From positions 62,001 to 126,000 of the forward strand of contig NZ_LMEF01000031.1 in NCBI RefSeq assembly GCF_001427905.1: DNA of 64,000 nucleotides. Direction: 5' to 3'. Position numbers and translations under genes: made by a program. Shown piece by piece: positions 43,175 through 52,464 of this stretch (position 1 is its first letter; each line of letters begins with the position of its first letter). Source of the DNA: Flavobacterium sp. Root420 (GTDB taxonomy: Bacteria > Bacteroidota > Bacteroidia > Flavobacteriales > Flavobacteriaceae). The notes below the pieces were generated by a model. It searched no databases. It was not told the origin of the DNA and was given only the letters and a program-made list of their open reading frames with translations.

Positions 43175-43678
43175 TTACCATTTTGCCAAGGACTCATTGA
43201 AAATATCCTGCGTGATTCTTTCAAAAATAGTTGTAATCGCTGCATTTAAAACAGATCCTGTTGGTAATGATGTTCCGGGAAAGTCATAGTAAAATTCAAA
43301 TGTTTTCTCGAAATCATCTGTTTCTTTCTTTCTATTCGAAAACCTGACATTTATACGAATCGTCAAACGGTTTTGAGCCGCCTGCTGATCTGCAGTTGCC
43401 GTCATTGGTGTAATTCTGTAATCTACAATTTCGCCCTCATACATTAAATCACCGCTATTGCTTACCAGGTTTAAGTTGGTTTGATTCATAATCAAATCCT
43501 GTAGTGCCAGTGTAAATTGTCTGTCGATTCCAGGCTCAATTAAATCAGCATTATTCTGAAAAAAGTTTACCTGAAAAGTTTTGGCATCAATTGTTCCTGT
43601 TCCGGTAAAGTTGTAGACACTACAGCCACTGAAAGTCGTAGCGATTACCAGAATTAAAATATATTTTAAATTTTTCAT
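43175..43678 (-). CDS. lptE: LptE-family lipopolysaccharide assembly lipoprotein
   Basis: A 167-residue outer membrane lipoprotein. Lipobox TTFSGC with Cys19; then YNFTGTGTIDAKTFQVNFFQNNA, the typical start of Bacteroidota LptE, and a conserved late block GTSLPTGSVLNAAITTIFERITQDIFNESLAKW. LptE plugs the LptD barrel that inserts lipopolysaccharide. The gene follows the sigma-54 activator with a 67-base gap. Confidence 0.9.
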   Translation of the reverse strand: MKNLKYILILVIATTFSGCSVYNFTGTGTIDAKTFQVNFFQNNADLIEPGIDRQFTLALQDLIMNQTNLNLVSNSGDLMYEGEIVDYRITPMTATADQQAAQNRLTIRINVRFSNRKKETDDFEKTFEFYYDFPGTSLPTGSVLNAAITTIFERITQDIFNESLAKW

Positions 43679-43745
43679 TTCTAATTTTAAGAGTTCAAAG
43701 ATATTCTTTTTGATTTAAAAACATTTAGCGTCTTTGTGTCAAAAG

Positions 43746-45005
43746 CTACAAATCAAATTGCTTAATTTTTCTATATAAAGTTCTCTCCGAAATTCCTAAT
43801 TCATCAGCCGCCGCTTTTCGTTTTCCCTTATTTTTTTCTAATGATTTTTTAATCATTTCGATTTCTTTTTGTTCTAAACGCAGAATTTCTTCTTCTTCAA
43901 TGGTTTCGGCATCTAAATAATTATTGTCATCCTGTATACGATAATTATCTTCGCGTGGTGCAGGTGTCATAACAGCCGTTCTTGGTTCTTCTTCAAAATC
44001 AATTTCGCTGTCGTTTTCCTGAGAACCATATATTTTCTGAATCAAATTCGGATTAATATCCTGCACTTTTGAGTTGCCGTTTTTCATTAACTCTAAAGTA
44101 AGTTTTTTCAAATCGTTCAAATCGCTTTTCATATCAAAAAGCACTTTGTATAAAATGTCCCTTTCGGTGCTAAAGTCACTATCCTTTTTCTTATCACTAA
44201 TTACAGAAGGCAAATTACTTCCTTCGGTTGGTAAATAAGATCGTAAAGTTGCAAGAGTAATATCACGATTCGTTTCTAAAACCGAAATTTGCTCGGCTAC
44301 GTTTCGAAGTTGACGAATATTACCGTTCCATCTGAATTTTTGCAAAAGCTGAACTGCATCGTCGTCTAATTTCAACGGAGGCATTTTGTATTTGTGCGCA
44401 AAATCGGCTACAAATTTTCGGAACAATAAATGAATGTCTTCGTTTCTTTCGCGTAAAGGCGGTAAAGTAATTTCAACTGTTGTCAAACGATAGTACAAAT
44501 CCTCACGGAATTTTCCTTTTTCGATTGCATTAAATAAATTCACGTTCGTTGCCGCAACAATTCTCACATTCGTTTTCTGAACCTGAGACGAACCTACTTT
44601 TATAAATTCACCATTTTCTAAAACACGAAGCAAACGAACTTGTGTTGTTAAAGGCAATTCTCCAACTTCGTCTAAGAAAATAGTTCCGCCATCTGCTACT
44701 TCAAAATAACCTTCACGAGTGCTTGTTGCACCAGTAAAAGCCCCTTTTTCGTGTCCAAAAAGTTCACTATCAATTGTTCCCTCCGGAATAGCTCCACAGT
44801 TTACAGCAATATATTTACCATGCTTTCTATGCGAAAGCGAATGGATTATTCTCGGAATATTCTCTTTACCAACACCACTTTCCCCAGTTACCATTACCGA
44901 AATATCAGTAGGAGCAACCTGAATGGCTTTTTCAATGGCGCGATTTAATTTTGGGTCATTCCCAATAATCTCAAATCGTTGTTTTATTGCTTGAACTGTT
45001 TCCAT
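43746..45005 (-). CDS. Sigma-54-dependent transcriptional activator (no receiver domain)
   Basis: A 419-residue AAA+ enhancer-binding protein. Walker A GESGVGKE (41-48), GAFTGA sigma-54 contact loop (88-93), Walker B GGTIFLDE (106-113), and a C-terminal Fis-type helix-turn-helix (about 380-419, GKRKAAADELGISERTLYRKIKQF). The N-terminus begins directly with the AAA+ domain, so there is no sensory receiver; activity must be controlled by expression or partners. A linker with VMTPAPREDNY precedes the HTH. The same gene order with miaB and lptE is usual in flavobacteria. Confidence 0.93.
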   Translation of the reverse strand: METVQAIKQRFEIIGNDPKLNRAIEKAIQVAPTDISVMVTGESGVGKENIPRIIHSLSHRKHGKYIAVNCGAIPEGTIDSELFGHEKGAFTGATSTREGYFEVADGGTIFLDEVGELPLTTQVRLLRVLENGEFIKVGSSQVQKTNVRIVAATNVNLFNAIEKGKFREDLYYRLTTVEITLPPLRERNEDIHLLFRKFVADFAHKYKMPPLKLDDDAVQLLQKFRWNGNIRQLRNVAEQISVLETNRDITLATLRSYLPTEGSNLPSVISDKKKDSDFSTERDILYKVLFDMKSDLNDLKKLTLELMKNGNSKVQDINPNLIQKIYGSQENDSEIDFEEEPRTAVMTPAPREDNYRIQDDNNYLDAETIEEEEILRLEQKEIEMIKKSLEKNKGKRKAAADELGISERTLYRKIKQFDL

Positions 45006-45013
45006 GTATTTTT

Positions 45014-45155
45014 TTGTTTCAAGTTTTTATTGGTTTCAGGTTTCAAGTTTCTCACTGAAACTGAAATTTAACTTTTAACCTCGTGCTTATATATTTTTGT
45101 TTCAGGTTTTAAGCTTCAAGTTACGCAAAGAACCTGAAACTTGAAACCTGAAACT
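45014..45155. repeat. Wordy repeat of TTTCAAGTTTCAGGTTTCAAG type
   Basis: Most of the spacer between miaB and the sigma-54 activator consists of variants of GTTTCAAGTTT / GGTTTCAGGTTTCAAG and the inverse AACCTGAAACTTGAAACCTG. Related to 2445-2506 and 60488-60534. Confidence 0.65.
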
Positions 45156-45159
45156 AATT

Positions 45160-46605
45160 TTAATTCATTTCACTCAAGCCTACGGCTGTTCCTTTCAATG
45201 TTCCTGAAGTACAGCTTTCAATTTTTACATTCACAAAATCTCCAATTTTATAGTTTTCTTTTGGGAAAACTACTGTGATGCTTTGAGAATTTCTTCCCGA
45301 AAACTCTTCTTTTGATTTTTTAGACACTTTTTCGACTAAAACCTCTACAACTTGTCCAACGAATTCCTCGCTTCTAAACCAGGCGTGTTTTTGTTGCAAG
45401 TCGACAATTTCCTGTAATCTTCTGGCTTTGGTTTCTTCCGGAACATCATCCTCCATTTTTCTTCCTGCCAAAGTTCCCGGACGTTCAGAGTACGAATACA
45501 TATAACCGAAATTATACTTCACGTATTCCATTAAACTCATTGTATCTTGATGATCTTGCTCTGTTTCTGTTGGGAAACCGGCAATCATATCTTGCGAAAT
45601 CGACGCATTCGGTACAATAGATCTAATTTTATCAATCAAAATCATATATTCTTCACGAGTGTGCAGACGATTCATTTCTTTTAGAATTCTGTTGCTTCCA
45701 GACTGAACAGGCAAGTGAATGTGTTTGCAGATATTCGGATATTTGGCGATAACATGCAAAATGCTTTCGTGCATGTCCTGCGGGTTAGAAGTCGAAAATC
45801 TGATTCGCATTTTAGGGAAACCAACGGCAACCATTTCAAGCAATTGATCAAAATCGACAGCAGTTGCTTTTTGCATTTCAGAAGCGCTTACAAAATCCTT
45901 CTTCAAACCACCGCCGTACCATAGGTAACTGTCAACGTTTTGTCCTAAAAGCGTAATTTCCTTAAAACCTTTATCCCATAAATCCTGAATTTCCTTCATG
46001 ATACTTTGAGGTTCACGACTACGCTCACGACCACGAGTAAAAGGAACGACGCAAAACGTACACATATTATCGCAACCACGGGTAATTGAAACCAAAGCTG
46101 TAATTCCGTTGCTCATCAAACGAACCGGCGAAATATCTCCGTACGTTTCCTCTTTCGATAAAATTACATTGATGGCGTCACGGCCTTCCTCCACTTCTGC
46201 CAATAAATTCGGTAAATCTTTGTAAGCATCAGGTCCAACAACAAGATCGACTATTTTTTCTTCCTCCAGAAACTGACTTTTCAAACGCTCGGCCATACAG
46301 CCCAAAACGCCGACTTTCATTTTCGGGTTAATGCGTTTCACCGCATTATATTTCTCCAGACGTTTACGAATAGTTTGTTCAGCCTTATCCCGAATCGAGC
46401 AAGTGTTTACAAGAACCAAATCGGCTTCTTCAAGAGTTTGTGTAGTATTGTATCCGTTAATCGATAAAATGGAAGCTACGACCTCACTGTCCGAAAAATT
46501 CATCGCACAACCGTAACTTTCTATAAAAAGTTTCTTAGTATTCTCCGGTTTATTTTCTAAAACAAGACTTTCGCCCTGCTTGCTTTCTTCAATAATCTTT
46601 TCCAT
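45160..46605 (-). CDS. miaB: tRNA (i6A37) methylthiotransferase MiaB
   Basis: A 481-residue radical SAM enzyme that adds the methylthio group to i6A37 of tRNA. N-terminal MTTase domain with Cys33, Cys69 and Cys103 for one iron-sulfur cluster; radical SAM core with the C178-x3-C182-x2-C185 motif in RGCDNMCTFC; C-terminal TRAM domain (about 410-478). It opens the - strand gene cluster down to secG; its promoter is well defined. Confidence 0.96.
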   Translation of the reverse strand: MEKIIEESKQGESLVLENKPENTKKLFIESYGCAMNFSDSEVVASILSINGYNTTQTLEEADLVLVNTCSIRDKAEQTIRKRLEKYNAVKRINPKMKVGVLGCMAERLKSQFLEEEKIVDLVVGPDAYKDLPNLLAEVEEGRDAINVILSKEETYGDISPVRLMSNGITALVSITRGCDNMCTFCVVPFTRGRERSREPQSIMKEIQDLWDKGFKEITLLGQNVDSYLWYGGGLKKDFVSASEMQKATAVDFDQLLEMVAVGFPKMRIRFSTSNPQDMHESILHVIAKYPNICKHIHLPVQSGSNRILKEMNRLHTREEYMILIDKIRSIVPNASISQDMIAGFPTETEQDHQDTMSLMEYVKYNFGYMYSYSERPGTLAGRKMEDDVPEETKARRLQEIVDLQQKHAWFRSEEFVGQVVEVLVEKVSKKSKEEFSGRNSQSITVVFPKENYKIGDFVNVKIESCTSGTLKGTAVGLSEMN

Positions 46606-46622
46606 TGTATAATTTCAAAGTG

Positions 46623-46654
46623 CAAAGATAACGCAAAAGGTATAAATATGACAA
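46623..46654 (-). promoter_or_regulatory. Promoter of miaB
   Basis: On the - strand: TTG (46652-46654), 21 bases, TATCTTTG (46623-46630); the ATG lies 17 bases downstream. Both halves fit the Bacteroidetes consensus. Confidence 0.75.
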
Positions 46655-46738
46655 GATGGCAGAGAAAGAATTAACAATGTTTTTTGAAATGTTGATGATT
46701 CTATTTTAAGGTGCTTTTTACCTTAATTATGGTAATTA

Positions 46739-46892
46739 GAAGCTATTTCCAGCTTTCGATTTCATGTCCTCATAAAATAAGCTAATTTTTCTAACCCAAA
46801 AGGAGCTTTCGTTGGTCGCTGTTTTCTGGCAAGAGAAATCAGCTTTTTTTTACTCCGGGCTTTTCTCTTCAATCTGGGCTAGGGCACTCGGG
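46739..46892 (+). repeat. Dispersed intergenic repeat, diverged copy R4
   Basis: It shares the ends GAGCTATTTCC-like (here AGCTATTTCCAGCTTTCG) and TCTGGGCTAGGGCACTCG with copies R1-R3, but the centre is longer and different. GGGCTAGGGCAC at the 3' end is identical to R2 and R3. Confidence 0.6.
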
Positions 46893-47020
46893 TAAAAAGC
46901 ACATTCTTGATACATAATCCATTTAAAATTATACCTATATATATAATAGGTGAGAATACAGATAAATCTGCAATTTTTAGAAACATAATATCAAAATACC
47001 TCAAAAATGCATTATCAGGG

Positions 47021-47049
47021 TTGATATTTAAAAAAAACTTCTACTTTTG
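47021..47049 (+). promoter_or_regulatory. Promoter of topA
   Basis: TTG (47021-47023), 18 bases, TACTTTTG (47042-47049). The ATG at 47068 lies 18 bases after it, which excludes the longer frame from 47047. Confidence 0.75.
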
Positions 47050-47067
47050 TTGCAGAAAAATAGATCA

Positions 47068-49584
47068 ATGGCAAAGAATTTAGTAATAGTGGAATCACCT
47101 GCAAAGGCGAAAACGATAGAGAAATTTCTAGGAAGTGATTTTCAGGTCGAGTCAAGTTATGGCCACATAGCAGACTTACCATCAAAGGAAATAGGGGTAG
47201 ATGTAGAAAATGGATTTAAACCTAAATATGAAGTTTCTCCTGATAAAAAAGCCTTAGTAAGTAAACTAAAAACACTATCTAAAAATGCCGAAATGGTTTG
47301 GTTAGCAAGTGATGAGGACCGCGAGGGAGAAGCTATTTCATGGCACTTGGCGGAAGAATTAAAACTAGATATTAAAAAAACCAAAAGAATTGTTTTTCAT
47401 GAGATTACCAAATCAGCGATTCTTAAAGCAATCGAGAATCCAAGAGAAATTGATTATAACTTAGTAAACGCGCAACAGGCACGTCGTGTTCTGGATCGTT
47501 TGGTAGGTTACGAATTGTCTCCGGTTTTATGGAGAAAAATTAAAGGCGGACTTTCTGCCGGACGTGTACAATCTGTTTCTGTTCGTTTGATTGTTGAGAG
47601 AGAACGCGAAATTCAGAATTTTAATGCCGTTGCGAGTTATTCAATTGTAGCAGAATTTGTGAATGAGGCAGGAAAAGCTTTTAAAGCTAAATTGCCAAAA
47701 AACTTCAATACTAAAAAAGAAGCCGAAGATTTCTTAAAACAAAACATCGGATCTAAATATAAGGTAGCCGATTTAGAAACTAAACCTACCAAAAAATCTC
47801 CAACAGCACCTTTTACAACTTCTACACTTCAACAGGAAGCTGCCAGAAAATTGTATTTACCAGTAGGAATCACAATGCAATTAGCGCAACGTTTATACGA
47901 GGCCGGACTTATTACGTATATGAGAACGGATAGTGTGAACCTTTCTAAAGATGCAATGGATGCTGCTGAGGCTGAAATCATAAAATCATACGGAAAAGAG
48001 TTTTCGAAACCGAGAACTTTTGCCAACAAAAGCAAAGGAGCACAAGAAGCGCACGAAGCCATTCGTCCGACTGATATGTCGCGCCACACGGTAAATATTG
48101 ACCGTGACCAGGCTCGTTTGTATGATTTGATCTGGAAAAGAACATTGGCATCTCAAATGAGCGATGCACAATTAGAAAGAACAAACGTAAAAATTGAAGC
48201 GAATAATCACAGTGAAATTTTTACAGCTTCCGGAGAAGTATTGCTTTTTGAAGGTTTCTTAAAAGTGTACTTAGAAGGGCATGATGATGACGAGGAAGAG
48301 CAAGAAGGAATGTTGCCAGCTTTAAAAGTGAATGAAAAATTGGTTAACAATTATATTACAGCTACAGAACGATATTCAAGACCTCCGGCGCGTTATACAG
48401 AGGCTTCTTTGGTGAAAAAATTAGAAGAATTAGGAATTGGTCGTCCGTCTACGTATGCCCCAACTATTTCGACTATCATCAACAGAAATTATGTTGAGAA
48501 AGGAACATTGGAAGGTCAGGAACGCAATTATACACAACTTACTTTACAGGCTGATAAAGTTGGCGAGAAGTTGTTGAAAGAAAATACAGGTTCGGATAAA
48601 GGGAAATTAGTTCCAACAGATATTGGAACAATCGTTACTGATTTCTTAGTCAAAAACTTCGGAAATATCCTTGATTATAATTTCACTGCAAAAGTAGAAC
48701 AGGATTTTGACGAAATTGCAGAAGGAAATATAGATTGGGCAACCATGATGCAGGAATTCTATGATAAGTTTCATCCAAATGTTAAAGATGTTGAGGCAAA
48801 TGCAGAAAGAGAAAGCGGTGAAAGGATTCTGGGTAAAGATGCAGATGGAAGACAGGTATCTGTTCGTTTAGGAAAATTTGGACCAATGGCTCAAATTGGA
48901 GAAGCAGACGATGAAGATAAAAAATTTGCCAGTTTAATGGCGGATCAAAATATTGGAAATATTACGCTGGAAGATGCTTTGAATTTGTTTTTATTGCCTA
49001 AAAACTTAGGTGAATATAAAGGCGAAGAAGTGGAAGTAAGCAATGGACGCTACGGACCTTATGTGCGTCATGGAAGTGTTTTTATTTCGCTGCCAAGAGG
49101 TGAGGATCCACTTGCTGTTACAAAAGAAAGAGCTCAGGAATTAATTGACGAAAAAGCACTAGCTGATGCGCCAATTGCAGTTTACAAAGGAGAAGCAGTT
49201 CAAAAAGGAGTGGGGCGTTTTGGTCCGTTCATCAAATGGAATGGTCTTTTTGTGAATGTGAGCAAAAAATACAATTTTGATAATTTATCGCAAAATGATG
49301 TTGAAGAACTGATTGAAGATAAATTACAAAAAAATATAGACAAAGTGCTTCACAATTGGGAAGACGAAGGAATTTTGGTTGAAAAAGCACGTTGGGGCCG
49401 CTCGGTTATCACAAAAGGCAAAATCAAAATTGAACTAAGCAAAGATGTTGATGCAACGAAATTAACATTGGCCGAAGTTCAGGAAATGATTGCGAAAAAG
49501 ACGCCAGCAAAGAAAGCACCAGCAAAGAAAGCAACAACAGCAAAGAAAGCTCCGGCTAAAAAGCCAGCTGTTAAAAAGAAATAA
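47068..49584 (+). CDS. topA: DNA topoisomerase I
   Basis: An 838-residue type IA topoisomerase that relaxes negative supercoils. TOPRIM start NLVIVESPAKAKTIEKFLG and ASDEDREGEAISWHL with the metal-binding acids; the active-site Tyr in LITYMRTDSVNLS; and GRPSTYAPTI. The C-terminal half carries topoisomerase C-terminal repeats (RLGKFGPM, NGRYGPYVRHG, VGRFGPFIKWNG) instead of cysteine zinc fingers and ends in a histone H1-like Lys/Ala/Pro tail (about 25 residues). The start follows from the promoter. Confidence 0.97.
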   Translation: MAKNLVIVESPAKAKTIEKFLGSDFQVESSYGHIADLPSKEIGVDVENGFKPKYEVSPDKKALVSKLKTLSKNAEMVWLASDEDREGEAISWHLAEELKLDIKKTKRIVFHEITKSAILKAIENPREIDYNLVNAQQARRVLDRLVGYELSPVLWRKIKGGLSAGRVQSVSVRLIVEREREIQNFNAVASYSIVAEFVNEAGKAFKAKLPKNFNTKKEAEDFLKQNIGSKYKVADLETKPTKKSPTAPFTTSTLQQEAARKLYLPVGITMQLAQRLYEAGLITYMRTDSVNLSKDAMDAAEAEIIKSYGKEFSKPRTFANKSKGAQEAHEAIRPTDMSRHTVNIDRDQARLYDLIWKRTLASQMSDAQLERTNVKIEANNHSEIFTASGEVLLFEGFLKVYLEGHDDDEEEQEGMLPALKVNEKLVNNYITATERYSRPPARYTEASLVKKLEELGIGRPSTYAPTISTIINRNYVEKGTLEGQERNYTQLTLQADKVGEKLLKENTGSDKGKLVPTDIGTIVTDFLVKNFGNILDYNFTAKVEQDFDEIAEGNIDWATMMQEFYDKFHPNVKDVEANAERESGERILGKDADGRQVSVRLGKFGPMAQIGEADDEDKKFASLMADQNIGNITLEDALNLFLLPKNLGEYKGEEVEVSNGRYGPYVRHGSVFISLPRGEDPLAVTKERAQELIDEKALADAPIAVYKGEAVQKGVGRFGPFIKWNGLFVNVSKKYNFDNLSQNDVEELIEDKLQKNIDKVLHNWEDEGILVEKARWGRSVITKGKIKIELSKDVDATKLTLAEVQEMIAKKTPAKKAPAKKATTAKKAPAKKPAVKKK

Positions 49585-49587
49585 TAA

Positions 49588-50739
49588 ATGGAATTTGATT
49601 TTCTAGAACCAGTTAACGACGGAATTTTACAATTCATTAGTTCGTTGTCTTCGCAAGAATTGGGTAGCAAAATTGTTTTGCATACTCAGGATCAATTTCC
49701 TGATATTAGCAAGGTGCATATAGCTATAGTAGGTGTTTTAGAAGATCGGAGAAATATTAACATGGTTAATGAAGTTAACCTGAATGCAGTTAGAAAAAAA
49801 CTGTATAGTATGTTTCCTGGCAACTGGGATGCGTCAATTGCTGATTTGGGTGATATCCTTGCGGGAGATTCTGTAGAAGATACGTATTTTGCGTTAAAAA
49901 AAGTAACGGCTGCTTTAATTAAGAATAAAGTTATTCCTATAGTCGTGGGAGGTTCACAGGATTTGACCTATGCCTTGTATCGTGCATATGACGATTTAGA
50001 GCAAATGGTAAATATGGTTGCTGTAGATAATCGATTTGATTTTGGTAAGGAAAACGAAACGGTTTCGGCCAATTCGTATCTGACGAAAATCATTATAGAT
50101 GAGCCAAATAACCTGTTTAACTATTGTAATATAGGATATCAAACCTACTATAACTCGCAGGAAGAAATTGATTTGATTGAAAAACTGTTCTTTGATGCTT
50201 ATCGTTTAGGGGAAATTTCAAATAATATTGCTTTAGCAGAGCCTGTTTTTAGAGATGCTGATTTGGTTACTATTGATTTGAATTCGGTAAAATCTTCAGA
50301 TTCAGGTAACAATATTTCTTTTGAACCTAATGGTTTCAACGGAAAAGAGATTTGTTCGCTTTCAAGATATGCCGGAATTAGTGATAAAGTTTCATCATTT
50401 GGAATCTTTAATCACAATAGTACCGTATATGAGTCGGCCATGATCGCCCAAATTGTTTGGTATTTTATTGAAGGATATCATTATCGTTCTAAAGAATATC
50501 CATTTGGCAGCAGGACTAACTATCTGAAATACATAGTGCCACTGGAAGAGGAAGAACTCATCTTTTACAAAAGTGATAAAACAGAGCGTTGGTGGATCGA
50601 AATTCCATTTGTATCAAATGGGAACAATAAATTAAAAAGAAATACGTTATTACCGTGTTCTTATGAAGAATATTTGTGTGCTTGTAATCAAGAATTGCCA
50701 GAAAGATGGTGGAAAGCACAAAGAAAAAATGCTTTATAA
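49588..50739 (+). CDS. Ureohydrolase-fold protein with degenerate metal site (formimidoylglutamase-like)
   Basis: A 383-residue protein of arginase/agmatinase/formimidoylglutamase fold, starting 3 bases after topA. The family manganese ligands are lost: GGDH is GGSQ (121-124), DxHxD is DNRFD (147-151), and SxDxDxxDP is TIDLNSVKSSD (228-238), which keeps one Asp. It is therefore unlikely to be an active ureohydrolase. The genes behind it are the gliding/type IX secretion cluster gldKLMNO, after a 263-base spacer with its own promoter. It could be a pseudoenzyme with a scaffolding or regulatory role; that is inference. Confidence 0.85.
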   Translation: MEFDFLEPVNDGILQFISSLSSQELGSKIVLHTQDQFPDISKVHIAIVGVLEDRRNINMVNEVNLNAVRKKLYSMFPGNWDASIADLGDILAGDSVEDTYFALKKVTAALIKNKVIPIVVGGSQDLTYALYRAYDDLEQMVNMVAVDNRFDFGKENETVSANSYLTKIIIDEPNNLFNYCNIGYQTYYNSQEEIDLIEKLFFDAYRLGEISNNIALAEPVFRDADLVTIDLNSVKSSDSGNNISFEPNGFNGKEICSLSRYAGISDKVSSFGIFNHNSTVYESAMIAQIVWYFIEGYHYRSKEYPFGSRTNYLKYIVPLEEEELIFYKSDKTERWWIEIPFVSNGNNKLKRNTLLPCSYEEYLCACNQELPERWWKAQRKNAL

Positions 50740-50903
50740 AAGATAATTTTTAAAAAAATCTTAATTCTTTAGAATTATTAAAAATAAGTTAAGATAATTT
50801 AGTAGGAAAATAAATATATAATATAAAATTTAACGTTTTACGTCGATTTTTTACGCTAGTTTGTCGATGAAATATTTTTTTTTTATTTTATTTAACATTA
50901 TTT

Positions 50904-50937
50904 TTGAACGGTAAAATAAATTTCGCAACTAGTATTG
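50904..50937 (+). promoter_or_regulatory. Probable promoter of the gldKLMN operon
   Basis: TTG (50904-50906), 23 bases, TAGTATTG (50930-50937), which has one mismatch to TAnnTTTG. It leaves a leader of about 60 bases before gldK. The region is very AT-rich. Confidence 0.45.
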
Positions 50938-51002
50938 TTTTTTAGATAAATAATAAATACGTTTACGGACTTATAATAATGAATAGATAATCCCAAATTT
51001 AT

Positions 51003-52403
51003 ATGAAGAAGTTTTTTGCATTTGCAGCAATATTAACACTAGTAATCGGCTGTGGTAAGTCAGGTGACAAGGGTGAGTTAGTTGGTGTTACAGGAGGGAA
51101 ATGGCATCCTGAGAAACCTTATGGAATGACATTAGTTCCAGGTGGATCCTTTATTATGGGTAAATCAGATGCTGATTTAGCTAATGTAGAAGACGCTCCA
51201 ACTAAAACGGTAACAGTTCGTTCATTTTATATGGATGAAACTGAAATCACAAATAGCGAGTATCGTCAGTTTGTGGAGTGGGTAAAAGACTCTACAATGA
51301 GAGTTCGTTTGGCTATTTTGGCTGATGAAACAGGACAAAAAGCCGCTGGTGATGGTAAGGGTAAAAAGGCAGGTAGTATTGCTGACTATGCATTTAATGA
51401 TTCTGAGCCAGATAAGATGACGGCGTATGATAAATATATGTATGATAATTACTATAGTGTAGGAACGAAAGATGATCCATATGCTGGTAGAAAATTAAAC
51501 AAAAAAGTTAAGTTAATTAAAGATACTAAAGCTTATCCGGATGAGTATTACACTGAAGTAATGGATTCTATGTATTTGCCAATTGAAGAATCATACAATG
51601 GTTTAAGAACAATTGATGTGAATAAATTGAAATTCCGTTATTCATGGATGGATATTCAGGCTGCTGCTAAAGCTAAAGTTGGAAAAAGAAAAGATTTCGT
51701 TAAAACAGAACAAATCGGAATTTATCCTGATACAACGGTTTGGATTAAAGATTTCGCTTATTCTTATAATGAGCCAATGCATAATGATTATTTCTGGCAC
51801 AAAGCTTATGGAGATTATCCTGTAGTTGGTGTGACATGGAAACAAGCTAAAGCTTTCTGTGCATGGAGAACTTTAAATAAAAACAGTTATATTAAATCTA
51901 AGAAAAAAGGACGTGATTTAGTAAATGCTTTCAGATTACCTACAGAGGCAGAATGGGAGTATGCTGCAAGAGGAGGTCTGGAATCTGCAACTTACCCTTG
52001 GGGAGGTCCTTATACTAAGAGTGACAGAGGATGTTTCTTAGCAAACTTCAAACCAAGCAGAGGAGATTATGCTGCTGATGAGGCTTTGTATACAGTAGAA
52101 GCTAAATCTTATGATGTAAATGGTTACGGATTGTATAATATGGCAGGAAACGTTTCAGAGTGGACAGATTCAGCTTACAATCCAAATGCATATGAATATG
52201 TTTCAACGATGAATCCAAACGTTATCGACGGGAACAATCAAAGAAAAGTGGTTCGTGGTGGATCATGGAAAGATGTTGCTTACTTCCTACAGGTAGGTAC
52301 ACGTGATCACGAATATGCTGATTCTGCAAGAAGTTACATTGGTTTCAGAACTGTACAAGATTACATGGGAACTCAGGTAACTGGCGGAAAAAAGAAAAAG
52401 TAA
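51003..52403 (+). CDS. gldK: Gliding motility/type IX secretion lipoprotein GldK
   Basis: A 466-residue outer membrane lipoprotein (lipobox LVIGC, Cys17) that forms the periplasmic ring of the type IX secretion system with GldN. The formylglycine-generating-enzyme-like (sulfatase modifying factor) fold is seen from MTLVPGGSFIMGKSD through EITNSEYRQFV and FRLPTEAEWEYAARGG to VRGGSWKD and IGFRTV. This domain is structural here, not catalytic. It is the first gene of gldKLMN(O). Confidence 0.97.
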   Translation: MKKFFAFAAILTLVIGCGKSGDKGELVGVTGGKWHPEKPYGMTLVPGGSFIMGKSDADLANVEDAPTKTVTVRSFYMDETEITNSEYRQFVEWVKDSTMRVRLAILADETGQKAAGDGKGKKAGSIADYAFNDSEPDKMTAYDKYMYDNYYSVGTKDDPYAGRKLNKKVKLIKDTKAYPDEYYTEVMDSMYLPIEESYNGLRTIDVNKLKFRYSWMDIQAAAKAKVGKRKDFVKTEQIGIYPDTTVWIKDFAYSYNEPMHNDYFWHKAYGDYPVVGVTWKQAKAFCAWRTLNKNSYIKSKKKGRDLVNAFRLPTEAEWEYAARGGLESATYPWGGPYTKSDRGCFLANFKPSRGDYAADEALYTVEAKSYDVNGYGLYNMAGNVSEWTDSAYNPNAYEYVSTMNPNVIDGNNQRKVVRGGSWKDVAYFLQVGTRDHEYADSARSYIGFRTVQDYMGTQVTGGKKKK

Positions 52404-52464
52404 ATTACAATTAAATTCAATAACCAAATCAAATCTATTTTATTAAAACCTAAAAAAAAGTATT

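Larger units (their letters stand above)
46606..47067. other. Divergent spacer between miaB and topA
   Basis: It contains the miaB promoter (46623-46654, - strand), the diverged repeat copy R4 (46739-46892) and the topA promoter (47021-47049, + strand). A short AT palindrome ACCTATATATATAATAGGT lies at about 46933-46951. No gene. Confidence 0.6.

Noticed and set aside
46933..46951. Operator palindrome ACCTATATATATAATAGGT between miaB and topA
   Set aside because: Mostly alternating A and T, not close enough to either promoter to support a binding site.
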